Below are positions 1 to 8,404 of a DNA stretch of 64,000 bases, piece after piece (the first letter of the stretch is position 1; every line of letters begins with the position of its first letter). The translations under genes were made by a program, and so were the position numbers. Source of the stretch: Dyadobacter sp. CY312 (GTDB lineage Bacteria; Bacteroidota; Bacteroidia; Cytophagales; Spirosomataceae). The stretch is taken from the NCBI RefSeq assembly GCF_021390535.1, contig NZ_JAJUXG010000007.1:186001-250000 (forward strand), given 5' to 3'. The notes under the pieces are model-generated. The model was not told where the DNA came from and made no database searches. It saw nothing but the letters and a program-made list of their open reading frames with translations.

Positions 1-3000
1 GACTCACCATTTTTCAGCCTGAACTGCAACAGATATTGTCCCTCGGGATACGTTTTCATATCAAGCTTGTTTGTTTTTAAAACACTGGTGAATATCACTT
101 TTCCAGAGGGATCGACAGCCCGCATATCCACCACCTGGCTCCAATCCGGAAACGAAATAGTCACTTCATCGACAACCGGGTTGGGATAAACGACAAGCAG
201 TTTTTTCATTGAAAAATGAACGTTTTCGATACGGCTGTACTCATTGTCCCCGTTCAGGTCGATTTGTTTTAACCGGTAGTAATTAAGACCGGCGATCGGG
301 TTGTTATCCCTGAAATTGTAATGTAGCACACCCGCACTATTGCCTTCACTGCCAGCAGAAGCAACAAATCCGATGGTATTCCAGTGCGTTGCATCCGACG
401 CGGCCTCCACTTCGAAACCGGCAGATCCGCTTTCACTGGCAGTAGTCCACGACAAGGTTATGGCGTCGCTATCCTGCGCCGCATCAAACCGGACCAGCCG
501 GACTGGGAGCGGATCGGGAACTTCCCCCGACAATTGGAGCTGGTCGATATAGAATACTTGCCCTACCGCGCTGCTGCCATTTTGGATGGTAATTCTTTGG
601 GCCAAATCCGCCATAGTCCGGGCGTTTTCTGAGCCAATGCGGGCGGCGGAGTTCAGCGCTAATTCCGACCACGGTATCACCACTTTTGTCCATACATTCA
701 AAGGCACTTCGATCTGCTTCACGCTGCTGGCAGGCACGCCGTCACCCGTACTTTCTGTATAAACACGCAGTTTGATGGTAGTACCTTCCGACGCCGTTTC
801 TCCGAACACCCAGAATGAAATTCCACCTTTGTAGCTGCTGATATCAAGAGCCGAACTGTTGTAAAAACTAAGTGCTCCCCAGGTTTCGGTGGACGTCACC
901 TTCAGCGAATTAGCTCCCACCTTCACCTGAGTGGTGCTGCTTGCCTCCTGCGTTACCGCATAAGACCAGTTCTGCCATCCTGTTTGGAGCGCATCTGCAT
1001 ATATTATCTTGTCGGGATTCACCGTAATCGGAGGGATTTCAGCCAGTAATTTGATACCATCGAAGTTCACATCAACCCCTCCTGCGCCTCCCGTTTCCCG
1101 AAATAACACCGATTTAACCTGACCAGGGTTACCCAGATCCGCCCATGGGATCTTGAAGTAGGTCCACGCTCCGGCCGTAACCGAGATGGGTTTGGGAGTA
1201 CTTTCCACATCGGAGGCATTGGTAGTCAGTACACTCAATTGTACTGCGCTGCTGCCCTCGGCGTAGGCCCAAAAACCAATACCTTCCGGATAAGTTATTG
1301 TCGATTGTGCATCGGCGGCATTAGTTGCAGCCAATCTGAAACCCTGCCACGCGCCGGTATAGCTTACCTTATATGCTTTGGTGCCCACCTTGACGGGAGC
1401 AGTACTTGCTGCATCCTTCACGCCGGCCCAGGAATTCCAGTCGTTCCATCCCGCGAGGATTGCTTCATCGTATAAAACCAGGTCCGGCGTTGCGGCATTG
1501 CTTGTTGTGACTGCCAACGATACGCTGAAATCAGAGGTGTTCCCGGCGGCATCTTTCGCTTTCACAGTCAGATTGTAAATGGTATTGCCCGAAAGCCCGG
1601 ATACGGCATAGTTAGTAGCAGCCGTTTCAGCAATTTTCACCCCGTTTCTGTAAACATTGTACCCGGTGACACCAACGTTATCGGTTGAACCGGCCCAGGA
1701 TAATACAAAACTCGTCTGCGTTATGCTCGCTGCCGATAGGTTTACGGGCGTAGAAGGAGCCTCGCTGTCGCCACCTGTTTGCGCAACTGTAGTCGTCGCG
1801 TAAACCACACCGCGGCAATTGGTGGCCAGATAAACCCTGCCGTACGTATTGGGATCGCCCGTGATATCATTGATACCGCCATACTGATGATCGGAATCGT
1901 TGATACGCACCCAGGATGCACCCATGTTGGTGGAGCGGTAAAACCCGTAAACTCCTCCCCAAAAACCTGCGATGTAAACCGCGGGATGGTTGCTGCCGTT
2001 GGGCGCTTTGCCGAAACCAACCTTGGAAGCACTGTTTATACCGGCTACTTGTGTATAGTTCGCGCCGCCATCTGTGGAATAATATAATCCGACCGTGTTG
2101 CAAATCCAGAGCTCTCCCTCGATGCCTGGTACCGCTTTGATGCCTGTTTTCCATAATTCCCAGCTGAATGCAGTGGGAAGCCCGGAGGAGGCCACTGAGA
2201 AAGTTGCCCCGCTGTCTGTACTGCGGTAAATTTTTCCTTCACCGGCATCGTAACCGTAAAACGTAGCGGGGTTCACACGGTCGGCCACAGGCTTGATACC
2301 TGCCGGAAGTCCCGACACAGCAGTCCAGGAAGTTCCGTTATTGGTGGAGTAGAATGCAGCAGCATTAGCAGGCTGCCAAACCAGCGTATTGCCGTCGGAA
2401 GAGATCGCTATGTTCCCAGCACCCGTTGTTCCTGCGGGGAAGCCGCCGAATGCGGTCCAGTTTACTCCACCATCGTTTGAATAAGCGCCGTAATTGCCTG
2501 AAACATTGGTATGGACCCGTACCATTTTACCGGCAACATTCTCGGCGTATGCAATGGACGTATTGGTGCCATAATGTGGAGACAGTCGTCCGGAGGTCGG
2601 GGACTCGTCCAGGTTGGTTTCATGCCGGAAACCGTCAATATCACCTATCGCGCTCACGAGCAGCGGACCGGAAGCCGGACTTGCCAGTTCAAGCACAACG
2701 GTTTCTTCGATACCCTTCACCTTGAAATCCCATGTGGGGACAGCGGCTGCGACATTACCCGAATTGAAAACACCATACCCTGTAATAAACCACGCATTGT
2801 TTTCATTGAAAGGGTCTATGTCCACATCACCGATCCAGTGAGGAGTGGAAGCTGCGCCAAAAGGTGCATCCGTATAGGTGTATCCGGCGCCGTTCAGGCG
2901 TGTTTGCCAGGTTGCACCGCCATCGGTACTCCTGTAAATTTCGTCTCGGGGAGCCCATCTGTCGAGGGTACTAACCACAAGCACATCCGGATTACCCGCA

Positions 3001-3977
3001 GAAACGCTGATTCCGCCGTAGCCACCCTGATCTGTATGCGGGCTCGGCGTAATTTCCGTCCAGGTACCTGATCCTGTGGCATATTTTAAAACTGCGCCGG
3101 CCGTAGCCCCATTTGGACCGGCTCCATTCGCGTAAGCAATGTATAAAGTGCCATTGGAAGCCAGTGTGGCATGATGAGGCATGTACTCCGTAGTAGCCCC
3201 TGCAACGAGCGACCAGCTTTCGCCGCCGTCGGTTGAGCGGTAAAGATTAGGACTGCCGGTAACTGCTACGCCGACATAAATGGTCTGGCTGGCTGAGCCT
3301 GCACTGCCACTGGTTTTATCAAAAAGCACAAACGAAATTCCACCGGATGCGATGGCAGAGGAAGTCACCGGGAAGCTGTTGACTTTGGTCCAGGTGGAAC
3401 CGGAATTTACGCTTTTCCATAACCCGTCGGTACTGGATCCAAGAAACAACGTACTGCCCAGGTTAGGGTCCACCTGCAACCGTTCCCCCATAGTGCGTCC
3501 GTTTTCGTTACCTCCGATTTTGATACCTAGCGGACTTCGCGTCCAGGTGTTTCCCTTATCAGACGAAGCGTAAACGGCCCCCGTACCGCCCCATGATTGT
3601 GTGTATAGACCCGTTAAGATGTACACTTTATTGGCATCGCCTGGATCAGGCGCGATGCTCAATACGCCCATATCGTCGGCCGTATTGTTTCCCATAAAAT
3701 CCGTAATAGGTATCCATTCCTGCGAGGCCTGGTTCCAGCGGTATGCGCCGCCCACGTCGGTCCGGGCATAAACCAGGTTTTGCTCTGCCGGACTATACTC
3801 AACGCCCGATACCAATCCACCAGCGCCCATGCGCACATTTTTGAACGTATGAACTTCGGAAGTCTGTGAAAAACCCGGACCAAAAGTCCAGAAAATCAGC
3901 ATTAAACTCAGGACAAAAGACCGGTGGTTGAGCCCGTCAAATGATAGGAATGTCTGTCTGGTAATCGTTTTTTTCAT
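1..3977 (-). CDS. GH74 xyloglucanase-like secreted glycoside hydrolase with type IX sorting domain (C-terminus cut by window edge)
   Basis: Read from ATG at 3977; 1325 codons lie in the window with no stop, so the gene continues past the left edge, probably by only a few residues. An N-terminal hydrophobic signal segment (about residues 20-38) is followed by a GH74-type tandem beta-propeller with BNR-like STDGG repeats. The GH74 signature YARTDVGGAYRW (D74, expected catalytic base) and the second Asp region WIGDVDIDPF...GYGVF are both visible. Then come a fibronectin type III domain (about 735-820), two tandem carbohydrate-binding-like domains opening with LYDEAILAGWNDW and IYADALQTGWQNW (about 826-1140), and a terminal domain starting VYPNPVVDEVTISF that fits the Por/T9SS sorting signal. 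Expected role: extracellular hydrolysis of xyloglucan or a related beta-glucan. The family call is firm; substrate is inferred from GH74. Confidence 0.88.
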   Translation of the reverse strand, partial: MKKTITRQTFLSFDGLNHRSFVLSLMLIFWTFGPGFSQTSEVHTFKNVRMGAGGLVSGVEYSPAEQNLVYARTDVGGAYRWNQASQEWIPITDFMGNNTADDMGVLSIAPDPGDANKVYILTGLYTQSWGGTGAVYASSDKGNTWTRSPLGIKIGGNENGRTMGERLQVDPNLGSTLFLGSSTDGLWKSVNSGSTWTKVNSFPVTSSAIASGGISFVLFDKTSGSAGSASQTIYVGVAVTGSPNLYRSTDGGESWSLVAGATTEYMPHHATLASNGTLYIAYANGAGPNGATAGAVLKYATGSGTWTEITPSPHTDQGGYGGISVSAGNPDVLVVSTLDRWAPRDEIYRSTDGGATWQTRLNGAGYTYTDAPFGAASTPHWIGDVDIDPFNENNAWFITGYGVFNSGNVAAAVPTWDFKVKGIEETVVLELASPASGPLLVSAIGDIDGFRHETNLDESPTSGRLSPHYGTNTSIAYAENVAGKMVRVHTNVSGNYGAYSNDGGVNWTAFGGFPAGTTGAGNIAISSDGNTLVWQPANAAAFYSTNNGTSWTAVSGLPAGIKPVADRVNPATFYGYDAGEGKIYRSTDSGATFSVASSGLPTAFSWELWKTGIKAVPGIEGELWICNTVGLYYSTDGGANYTQVAGINSASKVGFGKAPNGSNHPAVYIAGFWGGVYGFYRSTNMGASWVRINDSDHQYGGINDITGDPNTYGRVYLATNCRGVVYATTTVAQTGGDSEAPSTPVNLSAASITQTSFVLSWAGSTDNVGVTGYNVYRNGVKIAETAATNYAVSGLSGNTIYNLTVKAKDAAGNTSDFSVSLAVTTSNAATPDLVLYDEAILAGWNDWNSWAGVKDAASTAPVKVGTKAYKVSYTGAWQGFRLAATNAADAQSTITYPEGIGFWAYAEGSSAVQLSVLTTNASDVESTPKPISVTAGAWTYFKIPWADLGNPGQVKSVLFRETGGAGGVDVNFDGIKLLAEIPPITVNPDKIIYADALQTGWQNWSYAVTQEASSTTQVKVGANSLKVTSTETWGALSFYNSSALDISSYKGGISFWVFGETASEGTTIKLRVYTESTGDGVPASSVKQIEVPLNVWTKVVIPWSELALNSAARIGSENARTMADLAQRITIQNGSSAVGQVFYIDQLQLSGEVPDPLPVRLVRFDAAQDSDAITLSWTTASESGSAGFEVEAASDATHWNTIGFVASAGSEGNSAGVLHYNFRDNNPIAGLNYYRLKQIDLNGDNEYSRIENVHFSMKKLLVVYPNPVVDEVTISFPDWSQVVDMRAVDPSGKVIFTSVLKTNKLDMKTYPEGQYLLQFRLKNGE

Positions 3978-4139
3978 AAGTAAATTTCATTTATACACTT
4001 AAACAATTGCAGGAATTTCCCTGGATAATGATATGCGTAGGCTAATATCTTTCTTTTATCCAAAAATTTCTTGGACAAATTTAGAATCAATCAGTATGGC
4101 AGAGGGGTACCTTTTGTATCTTTTTAGGGGTTCAAAAGT

Positions 4140-4510
4140 TTCCTGTTGAATGAAATTTGTTAATTGTGACACTTTTTACAGCTTTATCAGTTCCTGACCG
4201 GCGCCATACAGTGAGCACTCGTCCGGCGTGCGCAGGCTGCGGGCGAATAAGCTACCATTGACGATTTTATAAATGATTGATTAATAATAAATAATATAGT
4301 GTATCGGATTTCGACTCCGCTCCTGACAAGCATTTTGGGCGTCATCGCACCGGCGACCCGGTTATATTGTTTTTATGAAATAAAATTAGTCCTCATACAG
4401 ACGTTTGTGGCGGCTTGATTTGGAAGCTACAACGAAATACCATTCAGCTACCATGTTCTTTCGTCCGCCATTGCAATTAGCCTGACTATGGGAATCTTCT
4501 TCACGTTTCG
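4140..4510. other. gene-free stretch with short repeats
   Basis: No credible coding sequence. It contains a TTCGACTCCGCTC repeat (4309-4328) followed by the GC-rich 20-mer annotated at 4343-4362 and an AT-rich tail shared with 42930-42955. Confidence 0.6.
4343..4362 (+). repeat. GC-rich 20-mer, copy 1 (solo)
   Basis: The 20-mer catcgcaccggcgacccggt occurs three times in the window: here, at 30574-30593 (same strand) and at 47845-47864 (opposite strand). The flanks here (GCGTCA before, TTATATTGTTTTTATG after) also occur joined together, without the GC-rich segment, near 42917-42942. That other locus looks like an empty site. Confidence 0.75.
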
Positions 4511-4920
4511 ATGCAAATGCCCTCTTCTGTTGGGCTTGAGACCTTGGAAAGTACCTGGGCTTATGCCATCTCATTCCAGCAATATTGTTTAATAAGAGAT
4601 TATAACAGTACGACTGCCAGCCTTATGATCTCACTTTTTGAAAATTATCTGATCCATACTCAAAAGAGAATTGAACTCTTCAGGTATAATTCTGTGGAAG
4701 ACCGTATAGATCATTATTTGAAAGAGTCCACCTCACTTTTCGTCGTGTACCTGATCGTTATACCGCTACATTTCTGGGAACCACTGAGCCCAATGTTTGA
4801 AAAAGGTGTTGATGGAAAGAAAATGATGTTCAGGTGGGGTATTCTCAGGCATCAATTAGTAGGAAGGGAAGGAGCCTCTGAAAGAGCCGGGCGGCTTATG
4901 GTTTCGTATCTGAAATAAGT
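4511..4920 (+). pseudogene. frameshifted remnant of a Crp/Fnr-family regulator
   Basis: One frame reads ETLESTWAYAISFQQY and then YLIHTQKRIELFRYNSVED followed by RIDHYLKE, which is the dimerisation-helix region of Bacteroidota Crp/Fnr regulators. The expected helix-turn-helix entry is not in that frame. It appears two bases over, from about 4741, as RRVPDRYTATFLGTTEPNV, where intact relatives read RVPxxYIASYLGITPETLSRIR, and that frame hits TGA at 4798-4800. No cNMP-binding N-terminal half is recognisable upstream. I read it as a decayed gene with a frameshift near 4738-4742 and a missing N-terminus. The uninterrupted 135-codon frame through it is therefore not annotated as a gene. Confidence 0.62.
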
Positions 4921-5167
4921 TGGAACTGAGCTGACAACTTTCTCCATTTCGAAAGCCAGTTTGAGTAGAGGACAGGCAGATTTGATATCTCCGATATGCG
5001 ACAATCAGTCAAAAAATCAAACTAGAATATTCTGTAAATTATAGAGATTATTCTATATAGGTGTTATTTGATGAAAATTGTTATATTTTTGAGATCTATA
5101 ATTCCGGGAAACATCCAATTAATTTGGATACTCTGGTAATCCTGCATTCGATACCGAGATATCAATT

Positions 5168-5800
5168 ATGCTCAAAATGTTATTGGTTGGTGATAAACAT
5201 GATGTTTATGACAGAATTGTCCTGATTTTAAAGGAAAATAGTTTTCAGGACTTTACCGTAGTCCAGGTGGAAAACGGACAGGACGCGCTGGAAAAGCTTG
5301 CAGCCGGATTTGACTTTTTGCTGCTCGACCTGGAAGTATCCGATACCAAAACACTCGCTTTTGTGCTTCATGTACGGAAAAATTATCCTGATTTACAGTT
5401 GATTACTTTCTCATTTAATATGGAATATGCTATTGTGAGGCGGTATCTTACCAGTGGTGTAAAAGGGTATTGCCTTTTGGAACAGGACAATTATCAGGAG
5501 ATGATACAAGCCATCCGACGAACTCAGGCCGGGAAAGTATATATTAGTCCGGTAATGTTGGAATACGTAGCTAGTGAGGCACTCTATTCTCGTAAAAATG
5601 ACCGTTTGCATACGCTGGATACACAAGAATTCGATATTTTGATGCACCTCAGAAAGGGAAAGTCTTTCGAGGTAATCGCGGCCATTTTTGACGTACACAT
5701 CTCGACTATTTCGTTTCACAAATCCAGAATACTTGACAAATTGAGGATCAGCTCCATATCAGAATTCGAAAACATACTGAAAGTAGAATGCATTCTCTAA
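5168..5800 (+). CDS. NarL/FixJ-type response regulator with degenerate receiver
   Basis: 210 aa. A receiver domain (about 1-120) is followed by a LuxR-type helix-turn-helix (about 150-205, core FEVIAAIFDVHISTISFHKS). The phospho-acceptor position is kept (LLLDLE, D54). The usual receiver lysine in the GxKGYLLK segment appears to be replaced (GVKGYCLLEQ) and the acidic pocket is spaced unusually (VGDKHD), so phosphorylation control may be altered. No kinase is adjacent on the same strand. The gene is convergent with the receiver-CRP regulator, overlapping its stop by 4 bp. Targets are unknown. Confidence 0.85.
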   Translation: MLKMLLVGDKHDVYDRIVLILKENSFQDFTVVQVENGQDALEKLAAGFDFLLLDLEVSDTKTLAFVLHVRKNYPDLQLITFSFNMEYAIVRRYLTSGVKGYCLLEQDNYQEMIQAIRRTQAGKVYISPVMLEYVASEALYSRKNDRLHTLDTQEFDILMHLRKGKSFEVIAAIFDVHISTISFHKSRILDKLRISSISEFENILKVECIL

Positions 5801-6861
5801 TTCCGCATTCTTACCAGTTTCTCATATTCCAACACCGTAATCAGGCTGCCCTTCATATCCACGAGCTTTTTGTCTTTGAAATCTGACAAAGTCCGTATCA
5901 CGGTTTCTGTCGCTGTCCCTACCATAGATGCTATATCTTCCCGGGTTATTGACATGGAAAAAGGTTTGGATCTGTCGTCCTGATAGCGTTGTACAAGCAT
6001 CACCAAAGCCTGAGCGACCCGTTTTCGAACCGAATTGTAGGCAAGTTGAAGAAGGCGCTCTTCCCGATCTTTAATTTCGTTACTCAGCATTTTAATGAAT
6101 TTGGAAGCCACCTCGCGGTTACCCTGTAAAAGATTGAAAAAATCATCTTTGGGTATCATGGCAACTTCCGATTTTTCGAGCGATATGGCCGTTTCCTGGT
6201 ACGCTTCGCCTTGTAACAGATCCAGATATCCGAAAAAATCTCCCTCCTTGTATAGGTCTGTGATATACTCTTTTCCGTTGTCGTTTGATTTGTAGGCTTT
6301 TACTTTTCCGCTTTGCAGGAAAAATACATTGGATGGATAACTTCCTTCGGTATATATAGTCTCCTTTTTACGAAGGGTTTTAATCTTCTTGTCTTCGGCA
6401 AGTTTGGCGATAAGATCGAAAGACTTTGCCTCCTTAATAAACTGATCGAGGCCATCCGCAGAACGATCGAAATGACGTTTCAGTCGCTCACTCTTTTTGA
6501 GCCTTATCTCAACTGCGTTCAGAAGTTCTACATCATCGTAAGGTTTTGTCAGGTAGTCGTCTGCACCCATGGTCATTCCTTTTCTATAATCGTCTTTTTC
6601 GGCTTTTGCTGTTAGGAAAACGAAAGGAATATTGGATGTTTTTTCATCTTTTCCCAACATATGCAATACACCATAACCATCCAGTTCCGGCATCATGATA
6701 TCGCAGATGATCAGGTCGGGCTCTGACTGGCCGGCAAGTAGAACGCCTTCTTTACCATTCCGGGCTGTAACTACTTCATAATTGGCCAGTTCCAGAATTT
6801 CCGCTGTATTCTCCCGCATTTCCGGGTTATCTTCAATCAAAAGTATTTTCTTGGTTTCCAA
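5797..6861 (-). CDS. response regulator with CRP/FNR-type effector (receiver + cNMP-binding-like + Crp HTH)
   Basis: 354 aa. The N-terminal CheY-like receiver has acidic pocket E10/D11, phospho-Asp D54 in LIICDIMMPELDG, and the conserved Lys in DDYLTKPYDD. A cyclic-nucleotide-binding-type beta barrel spans about 165-255 (FFLQSGKVKAY, EGDFFGYLDLL), and a Crp-type winged helix spans about 270-345 (ITREDIASMVGTATETVIRTL). No N-terminal cysteine cluster of the FNR [4Fe-4S] kind is present, so oxygen sensing is probably not direct. The gene follows the PAS histidine kinase on the same strand with a 47-bp gap, which makes them a likely two-component pair. It sits next to hemN and the cbb3 cluster, suggesting it performs a FixJ-plus-FixK job in one protein (inference). 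Confidence 0.88.
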   Translation of the reverse strand: METKKILLIEDNPEMRENTAEILELANYEVVTARNGKEGVLLAGQSEPDLIICDIMMPELDGYGVLHMLGKDEKTSNIPFVFLTAKAEKDDYRKGMTMGADDYLTKPYDDVELLNAVEIRLKKSERLKRHFDRSADGLDQFIKEAKSFDLIAKLAEDKKIKTLRKKETIYTEGSYPSNVFFLQSGKVKAYKSNDNGKEYITDLYKEGDFFGYLDLLQGEAYQETAISLEKSEVAMIPKDDFFNLLQGNREVASKFIKMLSNEIKDREERLLQLAYNSVRKRVAQALVMLVQRYQDDRSKPFSMSITREDIASMVGTATETVIRTLSDFKDKKLVDMKGSLITVLEYEKLVRMRN

Positions 6862-6908
6862 TGTGTTATCTGTTATGATGTCGTTAGTGTAGATACTTTT
6901 TTTAAATA

Positions 6909-8177
6909 TCAGTCATTCTTAATATGTTCCGGAAGGTGATTGGGCAAAACGATGGAAAAAGTACTGCCCACGCCGACTTCACTGGTAAACGACACCTTGC
7001 CGCCCATCAGGTCAATGTAATTTTGCACGATATTGAGTCCCAGCCCTGTACCCTGCGCATTTCCTGCATTGTGTGCTCTGAAAAAGCGCTCAAATATATG
7101 CGCCTGATCCGCACCGGGAATTCCGATCCCTTCATCCCGAATCTCTATGGCTACTAATTCCTGATCCGATGTAATATTGAAATGGATTGATTTTCCGGCA
7201 TCGGAATATTTGATGGCATTGGAAAGCAGGTTAAAAAGTACGTTACGCAAAAGTTGCTTATCGAGCCACACATCAGATATACCTGTGTATTGAAATTTGA
7301 TTTGCTGGCCTTCTTTGCACAACCCTTTTATCTCTTCTATCAAGCCCGAACTGAATTCTTCCAGTTCCACCGAAACAGGAATGCTTTGTACACGACCTTC
7401 TTCCAGTTTACCAATGGAAAGGAAATCGTTGAGAATCTCGGTGAGGTTGGTAACGGCGGACTTAATGCGGAGCACATGTTTCTGCCGTTTTTCCTCTTCC
7501 TCTGTTTTGGCATATCTGCCTATCAGTGACGCTGATGATAAAATTGTAGCCAATGGCGTTCGGAATTCGTGAGATGCTATGGTTACAAACTGGCTTTTCA
7601 TGTTGTTCAGCTCACGCTCCTTTTTCAATGCTCGTATCACTTCCTCCTGCGATTCTTCCACTTTGCGTACCGCCGCTGCCAATTCCTGGGTACGCAAATT
7701 TACACGTTCTTCCAATTCGGCATTCAGTTTTTGAATTTCAAGATTTGCCTCTATTATGCGATTCTCCTGTTTCTTCCGCTCTGTGATGTCTATGACAAAA
7801 CTTACAACAAATTCGCCATCACTGGTTTTGAAAGGACTCAGACTTACCTCAACCGGAAATTCACTCCCGTCATAGCGCCTGGCAAAAAGATCCATAAGGT
7901 GTCCCATACCACGCGCTCTTGGAGCTTCAAGGTATTCGTCACGATACGAAACATGATGTTTGCTAAACCGTTGCGGTATCAGTGTTTCAATTTTTTTACC
8001 AACCAATTCCATGTCGCTGTACCCGAATAGTTCTCGTGCCTTCGGATTCATCATTACTATCTCCCCGCCTTTATTCACCACAACAATTCCTTCCGTTGCG
8101 TGTTTGAAGAGGGCATCTAGCATTTCAATATGCCGTGTCATCACCTTTGTATGTATTAAAATATCTTCATCGAACAT
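6909..8177 (-). CDS. soluble PAS-domain sensor histidine kinase
   Basis: 422 aa, no membrane segment. Order of parts: PAS domain (about 18-135, with the FixL-like run ARGMGHLMDLFARRYDGSEF), coiled-coil linker (135-195), HisKA with phospho-acceptor H203 in ASHEFRTPLA, and HATPase (NAIKYS, DEGIGIP, GTGLGLNIV). Histidines in RFSKHHVSY fall near the position of the FixL haem ligand, but this PAS subtype is also common without haem, so haem binding is only a possibility. It lies directly upstream of the receiver-CRP regulator, its probable partner. The cytosolic location fits sensing of an internal redox or oxygen cue. Confidence 0.88.
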   Translation of the reverse strand: MFDEDILIHTKVMTRHIEMLDALFKHATEGIVVVNKGGEIVMMNPKARELFGYSDMELVGKKIETLIPQRFSKHHVSYRDEYLEAPRARGMGHLMDLFARRYDGSEFPVEVSLSPFKTSDGEFVVSFVIDITERKKQENRIIEANLEIQKLNAELEERVNLRTQELAAAVRKVEESQEEVIRALKKERELNNMKSQFVTIASHEFRTPLATILSSASLIGRYAKTEEEEKRQKHVLRIKSAVTNLTEILNDFLSIGKLEEGRVQSIPVSVELEEFSSGLIEEIKGLCKEGQQIKFQYTGISDVWLDKQLLRNVLFNLLSNAIKYSDAGKSIHFNITSDQELVAIEIRDEGIGIPGADQAHIFERFFRAHNAGNAQGTGLGLNIVQNYIDLMGGKVSFTSEVGVGSTFSIVLPNHLPEHIKND

Positions 8178-8359
8178 ACAAGGTACAGGAGATAGGTGAG
8201 GAGAACAAGGTTTAGAATGGTACTGGAAGTTGGATTTGTTTGTAACTAATTGATTGTTAAGATGAAACCGTCGTCAGGTTTTCTACTATGTATTTTGTTC
8301 TAAGTGTTTGAGCGAAATTAGTTTCGGTTATTTTTTAAAACCAATTGAAATACAAGTCT

Positions 8360-8400
8360 TTAAATAGCTAATCGCTAAAAGCTGATTGCCAGTAGCTGCT
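8360..8400. repeat. TAGC-rich intergenic repeat
   Basis: Imperfect direct and inverted AGCTAATCGCTAAAAGCTGA-type units between hemN and the histidine kinase. The same family recurs near 11175, 33270, 36305, 44560 and 49260, always between genes. Confidence 0.55.
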
Positions 8401-8404
8401 TATA

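Noticed and set aside
340-3573. Several plus- and minus-strand ORFs of 60-186 codons
   Set aside because: Antisense or out-of-frame shadows of the GH74 gene, which has clear family motifs in one continuous minus-strand frame.
4386-4574. 62-codon minus-strand ORF
   Set aside because: Overlaps the Crp remnant on the other strand, low-complexity basic composition, no family.
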